Assembly (NCBI GenBank): GCA_017940415.1
Contig: JAGAYR010000016.1
Span: 124,001 to 188,000 of the forward strand
Source: Lachnospiraceae bacterium
GTDB lineage: Bacteria > Bacillota > Clostridia > Lachnospirales > Lachnospiraceae
DNA: 64,000 nt
Reading direction: 5' to 3'
Shown: positions 26,480 to 35,636 of the stretch, piece by piece
Layout: every line of letters begins with the position of its first letter
Position numbering within the stretch: the first letter of the stretch is position 1
Notes under the pieces: model-generated
Seen by the model: the letters and a program-made list of their open reading frames with translations, nothing else
What the model was told of the DNA's origin: nothing
Databases searched by the model: none
Position numbers and translations under genes: made by a program

Positions 26480-28066
26480 GTGGCTGATAAAAAAACTGAG
26501 ACAACAAAAAAGAAAAATAAGCGTGCGAGAAAAGGGTCCATAAGCGGGCAAATGTACACCATCGCCATCCTGCCCGTCATCCTCTTCGCACTTGTTATTA
26601 CATTCGCGGGAATCCCTTTTTTAAGCGGTATTATGCATGACATGGCGGAAAAGGAACTCAGAAACGCCTGCGTAAGCTGCGAGCTTCTCATGAATGCCAC
26701 CTACGCCGGAGATTACAGGCTCACCGGCAGTGATGCCCTGTATTTCTATAAAGGCGACACCAATATAACCATGGATTACTCCGTCATCGATTCCATCAAG
26801 GAATCCACGGACCTTGATATCTCTATTTTCTACAAAGACACCCGTATCCTCACCACCTTAACGGACGAAAACGGATCCAGAATGGTGGGCACGGGCATAG
26901 CTTCCCAGATATACGACACTGTATATACAAACGGACAGGAAGCTTTCTACAACAACACCGTGATCTTCGGAACCCCTTATTACACCTACTATATCCCTCT
27001 GGTATCAAGTCACGGCAATATTCAGGGAATCATAGCCGCCGCCCGTCCTTCGGCCAACGTCAACAAGACCATCAAATCATATATCCTCATACTTGCGGGA
27101 ATAGCCCTTATACTCACCGGACTTATGATCTTCATCGTCGTATCCATCACCAAGCCCATGACGAAAGCCATCGACAGCATCTTCGCATTCGTCAAAGAAG
27201 CTTCCGGCGGAAATGAAACCGTAACTCTGGACGAAAACCTTCTCAGAAGGCAGGACGAACTGGGGGAGATCGGCGAAAGCGTGCTCATGATGCAAAGATC
27301 CATGAGATCCATGATGGAATCGGATCCTCTCACCGGACTTTTCAACCGCCGCTCCGCACACAGAAAACTGGGACCCATCATTGCCAAAGCCAAAAATTCA
27401 CCCGATTCTTTCTGTATATGCATCGGAGATATAGACTTCTTCAAGCATGTCAACGACACCTACGGCCACGATGCCGGAGATGAGGTTCTGATAAAGGTTG
27501 CGGACATCATCAGAGAGCATATGAAAAATTACGGATTCGTCGCAAGATGGGGCGGAGAAGAATTCCTGATGGTATTTGACAGAACAAGCCTCCTCATGGC
27601 GGAAAACAGCCTTTGGGGACTCCTGGACAAGATAAGAGCCGCAGAGATCAGGTATGACAACTATGTGATCAAAGTCACAATGAGCTACGGCGTGAGCGAA
27701 TGGGACAAAAAAGAAAACGTCGACGACCTTATAAGGGACGCCGACGATAAACTGTATTATGCTAAAAACAGCGGAAGAAACAGGGTTGTAAGTAAGATCG
27801 AGTCCGAAAACGAAGGTAATGCCGAAGATAATGAACTGGAGCAGCTCTTAAGATCCATAGGTGCCGCAGCCCCCGGTAACTCTTCCGTTTCCGACGGGTT
27901 CGGACATTTTGAAAACCTTTCGGCTCAGGAGCTTGAGGACATTCTCAGCGGCAAGGCCGATGAAGAAGCCGGAGAAAGCACTTCGGGCGAAGAGTCCGCA
28001 CCCATTACGTTTTCCGAGGATTCATATACGGACAGTGCTCTTCTCGGTTTAAATCCCACAAAATAA
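26480..28066 (+). CDS. Membrane diguanylate cyclase with extracytoplasmic sensor
   Basis: The enzyme makes cyclic di-GMP from two GTP in response to an outside signal. After a Lys-rich start come TM1 (about 25-50), an extracytoplasmic Cache-like region (about 50-195), TM2 (about 200-225) and a HAMP-like linker. The GGDEF domain has DPLTGLFNRRSAHRKLG, GDIDFFKHVNDTYGHDAGD and the active-site signature GGEEF. The position of the inhibitory RxxD site, five residues before GGEEF, reads KNYG, so product inhibition is probably absent. An acidic disordered tail of about 85 residues follows. I prefer the GTG at 26480 (GAGG 9 nt upstream); ATG codons at 26450 and 26465 are alternatives but fit the promoter poorly. 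A strong terminator follows. Confidence 0.92.
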   Translation: MADKKTETTKKKNKRARKGSISGQMYTIAILPVILFALVITFAGIPFLSGIMHDMAEKELRNACVSCELLMNATYAGDYRLTGSDALYFYKGDTNITMDYSVIDSIKESTDLDISIFYKDTRILTTLTDENGSRMVGTGIASQIYDTVYTNGQEAFYNNTVIFGTPYYTYYIPLVSSHGNIQGIIAAARPSANVNKTIKSYILILAGIALILTGLMIFIVVSITKPMTKAIDSIFAFVKEASGGNETVTLDENLLRRQDELGEIGESVLMMQRSMRSMMESDPLTGLFNRRSAHRKLGPIIAKAKNSPDSFCICIGDIDFFKHVNDTYGHDAGDEVLIKVADIIREHMKNYGFVARWGGEEFLMVFDRTSLLMAENSLWGLLDKIRAAEIRYDNYVIKVTMSYGVSEWDKKENVDDLIRDADDKLYYAKNSGRNRVVSKIESENEGNAEDNELEQLLRSIGAAAPGNSSVSDGFGHFENLSAQELEDILSGKADEEAGESTSGEESAPITFSEDSYTDSALLGLNPTK

Positions 28067-28184
28067 AACCTTTTTCCGTATCCGCCCCATTCACCGAAAC
28101 CTTCAGTGATTCGGGACGTAGCTGTCGGATTTCTAAGTTTTATCTTTGATTAGTATATCGGACGCATATGCCGGTAACTTAACA

Positions 28185-28213
28185 GGGCGGGGAATCATCC
28201 CCGCCCTCATTTT
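28185..28213. terminator. Strong GC-rich terminator between convergent genes
   Basis: A perfect 9-bp stem (GGGCGGGGA) with an ATCA loop is followed on the plus strand by TCATTTTATTTTT. It ends the diguanylate cyclase transcript and lies just after the EamA stop on the other strand. Confidence 0.88.
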
Positions 28214-29120
28214 ATTTTTGTTTTCTTTTCCGGCCCGGCACGATCTGTACGATCATGATAGCTGCAAACATCAGTATACTTCCCAGCATTTCCCTTGAAG
28301 TGAGCTTCTGATGAAGTATCAGGAAACCTCCCAGAACGGAAAACAAAGCTTCCGCGCTCATAAGGATCGACGCAACGGAAGGCTCTATCCTCGACTGACA
28401 TATGATCTGTATCGTATAGGCAATACCGCCCGAAAGCACACCGGCATACAGAAGAGGTATCCCGGCAGCCAATATCGATGACATCTTTACATCTTCAAGT
28501 GCGAACATAAAAACCGCGCTGGTTACAGTTACAGTCAAAAACTCGATGCACGCAAGCTTTACGCTGTCATATTCGCCCGCAAACACATCTATGGCCAATA
28601 TCTGAAGGGCAAATACCACGGCACAGCCGATCAGATAGATATCTCCGCTTGTTACGGTCAGGCTTCCGCTCATGGTCAGGAAATACAATCCGCATACCGC
28701 AAGAACTATTCCGATCCAAACATTAATTCCCGGCTTTCTTTTCAGAAAAAGTCCTAGCACCGGAACGATCACTATGTACATGGCGGTTATGAAACCTGCT
28801 TTTCCTACGGAATCGGTCTTCAGGATACCTATCTGTTGCAGATTTGATGCAAGCGATAAAAGTATGCCTATGGTTATCCCGGCTCTCCAAAGCTTTGCGT
28901 TCTTCCAGGAGCAAGCCTTCGGATTCTTACCGGTATTTCCGAACCTGTCATGTACAAAAGAAAACGCGAAGACCACCACTGCCGCCATTGCAAATCTTAC
29001 GGCGGAAAAAGTAAAGGGGCCAACCGTTTCCATTCCCATACTCTGGAAAGCAAACGCAAGTCCCCAGATAAGTGCTCCGAACAGCTGGAGCAGCGCAAAC
29101 CAGAAACTGCTTTTTTTCAT
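28212..29120 (-). CDS. EamA/DMT-family transporter
   Basis: This is a 10-helix inner-membrane carrier of 302 residues made of two EamA repeats, probably a metabolite exporter of unknown substrate. The first repeat opens with GALIWGLAFAFQSMGMETVGPFTF and the second with a GDIYLIGCAVVFALQILAIDVF block. The protein ends in a basic tail (PGRKRKQK). Its ATG overlaps the stop codon of the short Enzyme I gene by one nucleotide (TAATG), so it is translationally coupled and is the last gene of the operon. A bidirectional terminator follows. Confidence 0.9.
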   Translation of the reverse strand: MKKSSFWFALLQLFGALIWGLAFAFQSMGMETVGPFTFSAVRFAMAAVVVFAFSFVHDRFGNTGKNPKACSWKNAKLWRAGITIGILLSLASNLQQIGILKTDSVGKAGFITAMYIVIVPVLGLFLKRKPGINVWIGIVLAVCGLYFLTMSGSLTVTSGDIYLIGCAVVFALQILAIDVFAGEYDSVKLACIEFLTVTVTSAVFMFALEDVKMSSILAAGIPLLYAGVLSGGIAYTIQIICQSRIEPSVASILMSAEALFSVLGGFLILHQKLTSREMLGSILMFAAIMIVQIVPGRKRKQK

Positions 29121-30505
29121 TACGACTTTCTGTCCTTGTAGATTTTGTGAATATAATCCCGGATTTCCTGGTCTACCGGCATCTTAAGAATATCCGATGC
29201 AAGCTTTTCCGAGTCGGCAACGGTCCATTCCGAAAGAGTTCTTCTGACCTCGGTAACAGAAAGAGGATTTACGCTGAATTTTCTGCATCCGAATCCGGCC
29301 AGTATCGGGATGACTTCGGGATCTGACGCTGCTTCACCGCAGACGGAAACTTCTATTCCCGCATTTTGGGCCGAATCGATGATGTGCTTGATCAGACGCA
29401 GTATCGAAGGCTGAGTCAGCGACTGAAGATACGCCACCTTGCTGTTTCCTCTGTCGGCACTCATAACATACTGCACCAGGTCATTGGTTCCTATGGAAAA
29501 GAAATCGCACTCACGTGCAAGCATATCCGCCATGATTGCAGCGGAAGGCGTTTCTATTGTTGCACCGACTTTGATGTCATCGTTAAATTCAAATCCCTCA
29601 TCGCGAAGATCTGTTTTGATCTCATTGATCAGCGATTTGATATTTCTCATCTCTTCAATGCAGGTGACCATGGGGATCATAATTGATAAATTCCCTCCCG
29701 CACTTGCTCTTAAAATGGCACGAAGCTGGGTTGTGAAAATATCCCTGTGACCGAGACTGTACCTGACTCCCCTGTATCCCAGGAAAGGATTGTCTTCTTT
29801 TTCAAGATCAAGGAAAGGTATATTCTTATCGCCGCCGATATCAAGAGTTCTTACGGTAACTTCCTTGCCCTTCATTGCGGATACGATCCTTGAATAGACT
29901 CTCGTCTGCTCTTCCTCATCGGGAATGCGTCCTTCGCCGGACAGCAGATTTTCGGTCCTGAAAAGCCCGATTCCCTCTCCACCTTCGTCCATAACATGCA
30001 TGACGCTTAAGATGTCGGAAGCATTGCAGACAACCGTCGCCTCTGTTCCGTCCGCCATGACGGTTTTAAGATTTCGGTATCCTTTGAGTTCTTCCAGATC
30101 CGCAAGGTATTTTTTTCTTTTTACGGAATAAGAAGCAACTATATCGGAATCAGGTCTTTCGTACACATATCCGCCGGTACCGTCAACTATCACGGTGTCT
30201 CCGGAGGCAATCTCCTCAGTGGCGCGGACAACATCATAGACCGCGGGTATACCCATGGATTTGGCAACAAGCGCAGAATGGGAAGCCATTCCTCCGTTCT
30301 CGCACACAAGTCCCGCGATGCTGTAATCCTTAAGAAGCCCTACCATGTACGGCGTAAGGCGCGATGCCACCAGAACCGCTCCGGGCTTCATATCGGATAT
30401 TGCCGATATGAATTCATCGTTACTCATAACATCACCGGCCGGGGATGTGATAACCTTTGCGATGCCGATTCCTATTCCTTTTGAAACTATCGATCCGTTT
30501 AACAT
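29120..30505 (-). CDS. PTS Enzyme I-like PEP phosphotransferase lacking the HPr-docking domain
   Basis: The protein has the PEP-using half of Enzyme I but is only 461 aa instead of about 570. The first strand (GSIVSKGIGIGIAKV) runs straight into the phosphohistidine swivel domain; the phosphorylatable His76 is in GGMASHSALVAKSMGIPAV. The roughly 110-residue helical bundle that docks HPr is absent without any frameshift. The C-terminal barrel is intact: LFRTENLL, FLGYRGVRYSLG, GATIETPSAA, FFSIGTNDLVQYVMSADRGN and VCGEAASDP with the catalytic Cys. It should therefore autophosphorylate from PEP yet be unable to pass phosphate to HPr in the normal way. The partner is unknown. It lies between a HAD phosphatase gene and EamA. 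A canonical Enzyme I is encoded at 37049-38740. Confidence 0.85.
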   Translation of the reverse strand: MLNGSIVSKGIGIGIAKVITSPAGDVMSNDEFISAISDMKPGAVLVASRLTPYMVGLLKDYSIAGLVCENGGMASHSALVAKSMGIPAVYDVVRATEEIASGDTVIVDGTGGYVYERPDSDIVASYSVKRKKYLADLEELKGYRNLKTVMADGTEATVVCNASDILSVMHVMDEGGEGIGLFRTENLLSGEGRIPDEEEQTRVYSRIVSAMKGKEVTVRTLDIGGDKNIPFLDLEKEDNPFLGYRGVRYSLGHRDIFTTQLRAILRASAGGNLSIMIPMVTCIEEMRNIKSLINEIKTDLRDEGFEFNDDIKVGATIETPSAAIMADMLARECDFFSIGTNDLVQYVMSADRGNSKVAYLQSLTQPSILRLIKHIIDSAQNAGIEVSVCGEAASDPEVIPILAGFGCRKFSVNPLSVTEVRRTLSEWTVADSEKLASDILKMPVDQEIRDYIHKIYKDRKS

Positions 30506-30534
30506 ACGATTAATCCCGCAAACAATCCGTCACT

Positions 30535-31317
30535 TCATATGAGCTTGTAATACTTAAATGCTTTGTAGATTCCGTCTTCGTAGATTGAATCCGTAACATA
30601 GTCCGATGCCATCAACAGTTCGGGATTACCCTGTCCCATTGCAATTCCGTGTGCGGCGGATCTGATCATTTCCATATCATTCATTCCATCGCCCACTGCA
30701 TAAATGTTTTCCTCAGGCACTCCGTAATACTTTCTGACCATTTCCATTCCGGTAGCTTTGGAATGTCCCTTGGGCACGAACTCGACCACAATATTATTAT
30801 GATTTATCTCGTAGAGAAAATCATCAAGTTTCTCGCATACTACGTCAAAATCCGTCTCTTCCGTGATATCCGCACTGAATTTATTGATCGGATCATCCGC
30901 TGTTACCGTATCCAGCTTCCTCGCCCTGTCGCCAAGGGATTCCCAAAGGGTTTTGGCGAATGGATCATCGGGGAAATCTTCCGGATCGAAGAAACAGTTC
31001 CAGCTTCCTTCAAGAACAAGAGGCATATGCTCATTCCGCAGAACCTGAAGGGAAGTCTGCACCTGATCCCATGTGAGGAGCTTCTGATAAAGTATCTCTC
31101 CGCCTATCTCCACGTGACATCCGCATGCCGCAACAACTCCGTCCATTCCCAGTTCATCAAGTTCCTTGTACATCGTGTTGGATCTTGATCGTCCGGTATT
31201 GATGAACACCTTATTGCCCATTACCCTTGCCAGGCGAATGGCATCCTTGGTGCTTTCAGGGATGCGAAGCGTTTCATCCCATATGGTCATATCTATATCA
31301 AGAAAAATCAGATTCAT
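30535..31317 (-). CDS. HAD-superfamily (Cof/IIB type) sugar-phosphate phosphatase
   Basis: This is a cytoplasmic phosphatase of 260 residues. Motif I is DIDMT with the nucleophile Asp, motif II is INTGRS, and motifs III/IV are GHSKATGMEM and VGDGMNDMEMIRSA. The C2B-type cap (about 85-190) is as usual for Cof-like enzymes, which act on sugar phosphates or nucleotides. The ATG overlaps the stop of the DUF6020 gene (ATGA) and has CGGAGAGAAAG upstream. Its place next to an Enzyme I-like phosphotransferase hints at a shared phosphorylated substrate, which is speculation. Confidence 0.92.
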   Translation of the reverse strand: MNLIFLDIDMTIWDETLRIPESTKDAIRLARVMGNKVFINTGRSRSNTMYKELDELGMDGVVAACGCHVEIGGEILYQKLLTWDQVQTSLQVLRNEHMPLVLEGSWNCFFDPEDFPDDPFAKTLWESLGDRARKLDTVTADDPINKFSADITEETDFDVVCEKLDDFLYEINHNNIVVEFVPKGHSKATGMEMVRKYYGVPEENIYAVGDGMNDMEMIRSAAHGIAMGQGNPELLMASDYVTDSIYEDGIYKAFKYYKLI

Positions 31318-33146
31318 TCTTTCTCTCCGTTCATCTTAAGTCCCTCAAACCCGATCATGAACGGCATCGTAAACATTATCGGGAATGCATATCTTGCATG
31401 CTTCATAAAACAGGGTCCTGCCATGCATACCAGAAGAGATATGAGTTGCAAGGCATACAAATGCACACAGCCTTTGCGCCTTCTGATGAGCAGGATCATG
31501 ATCCAGGTCCACAGTCCGGGGCTTTGAAGCATTCCGAAAAACGAGATCCTGTCTATATATCTGTAAGCAAAAATAAGCAGCTCATCCGCGCCTTCGAACA
31601 ATCCCGTTCTGGGGAACAACTCACTGTCACCCTCGTACCTGACGGCTGTATCCGTTTCGGGATCAAACCATCCGTATACGCTGAGGAAAAATGATTCGAA
31701 ATATGTTCCGGGATGCTTGAAGAACATTCCCGTCCATGTCTTCATATATCCCAGGACAACGTCTTTTCCTGCGTTTGTATCATAGTATTGCTTTACGGGA
31801 TCCGAGATGGTGGGATCGTAGCTTTCGATCATATCCCCGTAGTTTCCGAAAAGTGCATTAATGCTTTCAATCTCTTCGGAAGTAAGTTCATCCTCATACC
31901 TTGTCAGATACAGAGCCGTCTGCTGCATGGGAATGGAAAGCATTTCCTTAAGTCCGTCACTTTCCGCATGAGTATAGGCTTTGATTCCCGATGATAATGC
32001 GGTATACATGCCCATGGGAAGTATGATCAGGACAAGTACCTTTTTTACGACCTCTTTGTTTGCACAATTCTTCAGTCCGTACACACACATTACAAGTCCG
32101 TTTACGAACACGATTATGCTTCCGTTATTCCTGCATGCGCATACCAGAAATGCAGCAAAGCATATCTTAAAGAACTTCTTTTTATCCGACAGGAACGCTT
32201 TTTCATCATCATAAAATGATATCGCGAGCAGGAAGTACAATATCACCGCAGCAATAAAGAACACATCTTTGATGGCTGTTGTAACTATGTTCGAATAGAT
32301 CGGTGACAGTACATATATTCCCAGTATAAGAGTAAGCAGGGGCGTCCTTGCCCCTCTTTTTTTCAATTCCTTAAGAGTAAGGGAAAGTGCGGATGCCAGC
32401 GCGATCTCCTGAAGAATGATCCATCCAAACAAACCGAGATCGTAATTTCCGAATACCGCTTTGAAGAGCTTAAACCACACTCCGATCACTGCGGTAAGAA
32501 CTATGGGATGATGCCCCGACCAGGGCATGTCGCCAGTATTCTGCATCATCTGCCCGATGAAATCCGCATTGTAATTTCCCGGGAAATTCAGGATCGTAAC
32601 CGGAAGCCATAATACGAAAAGGATCAAGATCACATTTCGAAACAGGTGCTCATCAAACACTCTGTCCATGATCTTCAATCCGTTATCAAAGGATGATACT
32701 TTCTTTAATCCGGCCTCAAAAAGTGCAAAGATAAGTCTGAAGATAACTCCGAATCCAAGGGAAGCCAGTACCGCTCTCAAAACGCTTGGGAATGTCACGA
32801 ATACACCGGACAGATTTCCGAATTCGGCAGCAGATCTTCCGAATACAACTATGAATCCAAGGATTGAGGGTAAGACGCATCCTTTCAAACACTTACCGAT
32901 CTTTTCACGAACGAAATAGATTGCGGCTCCGCACAGAAGTGAAGCTGCGATCATGTCAAACTGATAATCGCCAAGCATCGTAAAGATCCTGTGCTTAATA
33001 AAATCCTGACTCACTCTTCCGTAAGCCCAAAAGGGTAAACCTTCGGTAAAACGAAATGTAAGGGCAAATCCCGCCAAAAGCGCGGAAATAATAAACTCCA
33101 CCGCATCCCGGGTCTTATTCTTTTGTCCCAAGACATTTTTATTCAA
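31314..33146 (-). CDS. DUF6020-family multi-pass membrane protein (GT-C-like)
   Basis: This large integral membrane protein of about 610 residues has roughly 12 helices. The family-like motif FPGNYNADFIGQMMQNTGDMPWSGHHPIVLTAVIG lies after the central helices and resembles the catalytic-loop area of GT-C glycosyltransferases in DUF6020 proteins. Proteins of this type occur in surface glycan clusters, so a role in modifying an envelope polymer is plausible, but the reaction is unknown. No ATG is available at the N-terminus. The TTG at 33146, with GGGG 8 nt upstream and 4 bp after the previous stop, is the best start. It overlaps the HAD gene. Confidence 0.75.
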   Translation of the reverse strand: MNKNVLGQKNKTRDAVEFIISALLAGFALTFRFTEGLPFWAYGRVSQDFIKHRIFTMLGDYQFDMIAASLLCGAAIYFVREKIGKCLKGCVLPSILGFIVVFGRSAAEFGNLSGVFVTFPSVLRAVLASLGFGVIFRLIFALFEAGLKKVSSFDNGLKIMDRVFDEHLFRNVILILFVLWLPVTILNFPGNYNADFIGQMMQNTGDMPWSGHHPIVLTAVIGVWFKLFKAVFGNYDLGLFGWIILQEIALASALSLTLKELKKRGARTPLLTLILGIYVLSPIYSNIVTTAIKDVFFIAAVILYFLLAISFYDDEKAFLSDKKKFFKICFAAFLVCACRNNGSIIVFVNGLVMCVYGLKNCANKEVVKKVLVLIILPMGMYTALSSGIKAYTHAESDGLKEMLSIPMQQTALYLTRYEDELTSEEIESINALFGNYGDMIESYDPTISDPVKQYYDTNAGKDVVLGYMKTWTGMFFKHPGTYFESFFLSVYGWFDPETDTAVRYEGDSELFPRTGLFEGADELLIFAYRYIDRISFFGMLQSPGLWTWIMILLIRRRKGCVHLYALQLISLLVCMAGPCFMKHARYAFPIMFTMPFMIGFEGLKMNGEKE

Positions 33147-33150
33147 TACA

Positions 33151-34332
33151 TTAACCCCACATCATATATGAGACACCCATGCAGAGTCTTACGAAAAACA
33201 AAAGTCCGCACCAGGTATGATATGCAAGCACTGCTCCGCAGCCTGCCAGATATACTTTCTTAACTATGCTCTTACATGTTTTGAAGGACTTAAGATCATT
33301 TATCCACATGATAAGTGCGATTCCGAATATAAGAATTATCGTAAATGCATAGCCCCAGCTGAAATTCGCATCCATGTTTCTGGATCCTTTCTCGCTGAAC
33401 AGGAAATACTCCATATAACCTGTTCCGGCGCAGAGCCATGCAAAAAGTAAATATCTGTTCTTAAAGATCTCCTTTATGTGGAGAAGAAGCATCATAAGAG
33501 GAAATGCTATGGACAGGAAGCTTACAACGAGCAGATATCCGGTGTGAGCCGACATAGCTTTTCCCGGAGCTATCATGATTCCGTTTCCGCCTGCGCCAGC
33601 CCTGAAGAGCGCATTGTTTTGAAGTACCATTACCGCAAAAGAAGGAACAACTGAGGTGGCAAAAAACACAAGCTTACCGAAAGGTGCCCTCTTAGTGATC
33701 AGATCAACGATCAGAAAGATGAGCATCGCAGGAGTAACTGCCAGAAAGAAATTGGGCTTTGCCGCGGTTGTAAGTGTAAGGATACATGTGAAAAATAAAT
33801 ATGACTTGGTTGTCAGTTTACCTGCTATATCCTTTTCAATCCGCAGGTATACAAGGATAGTCCAAAGTCCCATCCACTTCATCATCAGATACGTAGAATT
33901 ATGCCATATGGATGAAGCATGCATTCCCATGTATCTTCCGTCCGAAAGTCCCCTTATATAACAGGGCATGACAATGTTCAGAAGAAGTGCAAGTAGTATA
34001 GCAACATTCGAATCGATCTTTTTATCGGATACTTCGATCAAAAGCTCCGCCGTAAAGAATACCGAAAGAGCCGCAAACAATCCCAGCAATATGGGAAGAA
34101 GTTCCAGTGTTCCCGCCTTGGAAAGCCCTATTATGATAAATGATATGAGGGAATAAATAAGTCCGTCATCTACCGCCAGACTGATATGAGCGGGGAGATC
34201 CGATTCATAAACAGCTCCTTCCGTCCAGCCCATAAACTTGTAATACAGGAAAACGCAGAGCGCGCAATACGTGACAAGCAGCACAGCAGCGGAGATCTTA
34301 AATACCGGGGGAGTTTTTTTCTTATCAGACAT
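33151..34332 (-). CDS. Multi-pass membrane protein, paralogue of the upstream gene
   Basis: This is a 393-residue integral membrane protein with about ten helices and no named domain that I recognise. It shares an order of motifs with the preceding gene product: an external stretch after TM1, a central LTLTTAAKPNFFLA-type segment, a GIMIAPGKA segment and a C-terminal EKGSRNMDANFSWGY. The two are thus tandem paralogues. The arrangement resembles polyprenyl-phosphate-dependent GT-C enzymes, but I see no clear catalytic Asp signature. The ATG at 34332 overlaps the upstream gene by 8 bp. Confidence 0.65.
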   Translation of the reverse strand: MSDKKKTPPVFKISAAVLLVTYCALCVFLYYKFMGWTEGAVYESDLPAHISLAVDDGLIYSLISFIIIGLSKAGTLELLPILLGLFAALSVFFTAELLIEVSDKKIDSNVAILLALLLNIVMPCYIRGLSDGRYMGMHASSIWHNSTYLMMKWMGLWTILVYLRIEKDIAGKLTTKSYLFFTCILTLTTAAKPNFFLAVTPAMLIFLIVDLITKRAPFGKLVFFATSVVPSFAVMVLQNNALFRAGAGGNGIMIAPGKAMSAHTGYLLVVSFLSIAFPLMMLLLHIKEIFKNRYLLFAWLCAGTGYMEYFLFSEKGSRNMDANFSWGYAFTIILIFGIALIMWINDLKSFKTCKSIVKKVYLAGCGAVLAYHTWCGLLFFVRLCMGVSYMMWG

Positions 34333-35536
34333 AGAAATATCCTCCGCCGTAAAGCATTACAAAAAATGCAAGCCCGCATCCCAAGTGCCATACAAACACA
34401 CCCCATTCAAATGCAAGCATCCAGACAGGCTGTTTTTTCTTAACCGTATTTTCTATAAGGAGCATGAGGCCGGATACAAATACAAAGAATATTCCGTAGA
34501 TATATCCCCATGCGAAATTGCAATGCTGAAGCCTGTCTCCCTTTTCGTAGAGACATAAGAATTCCAGAAATCCCGCCATCATGATTTCCCATGAAAGCAG
34601 GAAGATCTTGTTATCCTTAAATCTCTTGAAATTGAGCAGCATCATAACACCGGGGAATGCATTGGCCAGCATGATGGCAAGTACAATATTGTGCGTATAT
34701 ACTCCCCATGCTTTTCCGATGGCAAATCCGATACCGCCGTCATCACCCGCATGTGAATCCGATCCGAACACTCCGCCGAACTGGATAAGAAGCGTAATAA
34801 AGGTGGGGACGGCAGTTGCAAGAAGACAGAAGAATTCTTTGGTCTTCTTGCCCTTGGATATGATCAGCCTGACTATCATATGTACGGCCGCTGCCGATAC
34901 GATAACCAACGTAAAGCTGGGTTTTGTGAGTGTGGCAAGAAGCAGGAATATTCCGAAAGTCACATATTCTTTGATGTCCACATGATCTTCGTAATAGGTA
35001 AGAATATGTGCAAAGAGGAAAAATGCAACTATCGCAAATCCCCTTGCAGCCAGATATGTCTGGTTATAGTAAGGGTTTGCGCTGTAAACGCCGAGATTTC
35101 TGAGAGTCATTCCCGGCAGGTAAATTCCCTTGGGAGGATAGAGCATCGATACAAAAAACAAAGCGTAAGTCGCCAGAAGGATAAACTCCTCATAAGCCGT
35201 TTTGTTTTTATTCTTATCGGGTACAAGGGGGCTTAAGTATTTGAGCATGAAAAATGAAAGCACCGCAGGCGATACGGAATTAAGAACGGTTGCGGAAAGG
35301 GCCGCCCCCATCTTAACTCCTGCAAACAGAGCAAAGAATTTACCCAGCATGAAATATACGGGATAGGGAAAATCAAATCCGCTGTCGATTCCCTGCATTT
35401 CCAGAAGATAAGCATCCACATCGGATCCGTAGACCAGATACTCGGTATGAAATGCCTGATTTCTGAACAACACAAAGAGAAGGTATGTATATGATGCGAG
35501 AAGAAGAATATATACTATCTTCGTTACTTTTTTCAA
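34325..35536 (-). CDS. Multi-pass membrane protein, paralogue of the downstream gene
   Basis: This 403-residue protein with about ten membrane helices is the first gene of the operon. It shares LATLTKPSFTLV, GIGFAIGKA and YEKGDRLQHCNFAWGY with its neighbour at 33151. I prefer the TTG start at 35536, which lies 9 nt after a GGAGG and gives the usual MKK-start followed by a membrane helix; the open frame continues to 35563 without a site. A TATAAT hexamer 25 bp further upstream may be its -10. The function is unknown; a role in envelope glycan synthesis or transport fits the operon. Confidence 0.65.
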   Translation of the reverse strand: MKKVTKIVYILLLASYTYLLFVLFRNQAFHTEYLVYGSDVDAYLLEMQGIDSGFDFPYPVYFMLGKFFALFAGVKMGAALSATVLNSVSPAVLSFFMLKYLSPLVPDKNKNKTAYEEFILLATYALFFVSMLYPPKGIYLPGMTLRNLGVYSANPYYNQTYLAARGFAIVAFFLFAHILTYYEDHVDIKEYVTFGIFLLLATLTKPSFTLVIVSAAAVHMIVRLIISKGKKTKEFFCLLATAVPTFITLLIQFGGVFGSDSHAGDDGGIGFAIGKAWGVYTHNIVLAIMLANAFPGVMMLLNFKRFKDNKIFLLSWEIMMAGFLEFLCLYEKGDRLQHCNFAWGYIYGIFFVFVSGLMLLIENTVKKKQPVWMLAFEWGVFVWHLGCGLAFFVMLYGGGYFYV

Positions 35537-35589
35537 AGCCTTAATCCTCCAAAAACATATCAAATAATTATACCATACGGGAAATTATT

Positions 35590-35615
35590 AAAAAAGCGAG
35601 GCCGCATGGCCCCGC
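35590..35615 (-). terminator. Terminator after the MATE gene
   Basis: On the minus strand GCGGGGCC pairs with GGCCTCGC (one wobble) across a 4-nt loop and is followed by TTTTTT. It ends the trkA-trkH-fruK-ptsI-MATE operon and separates it from the membrane-protein operon. Confidence 0.88.
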
Positions 35616-35636
35616 CTGATAATTCCGCCTTTTTGG

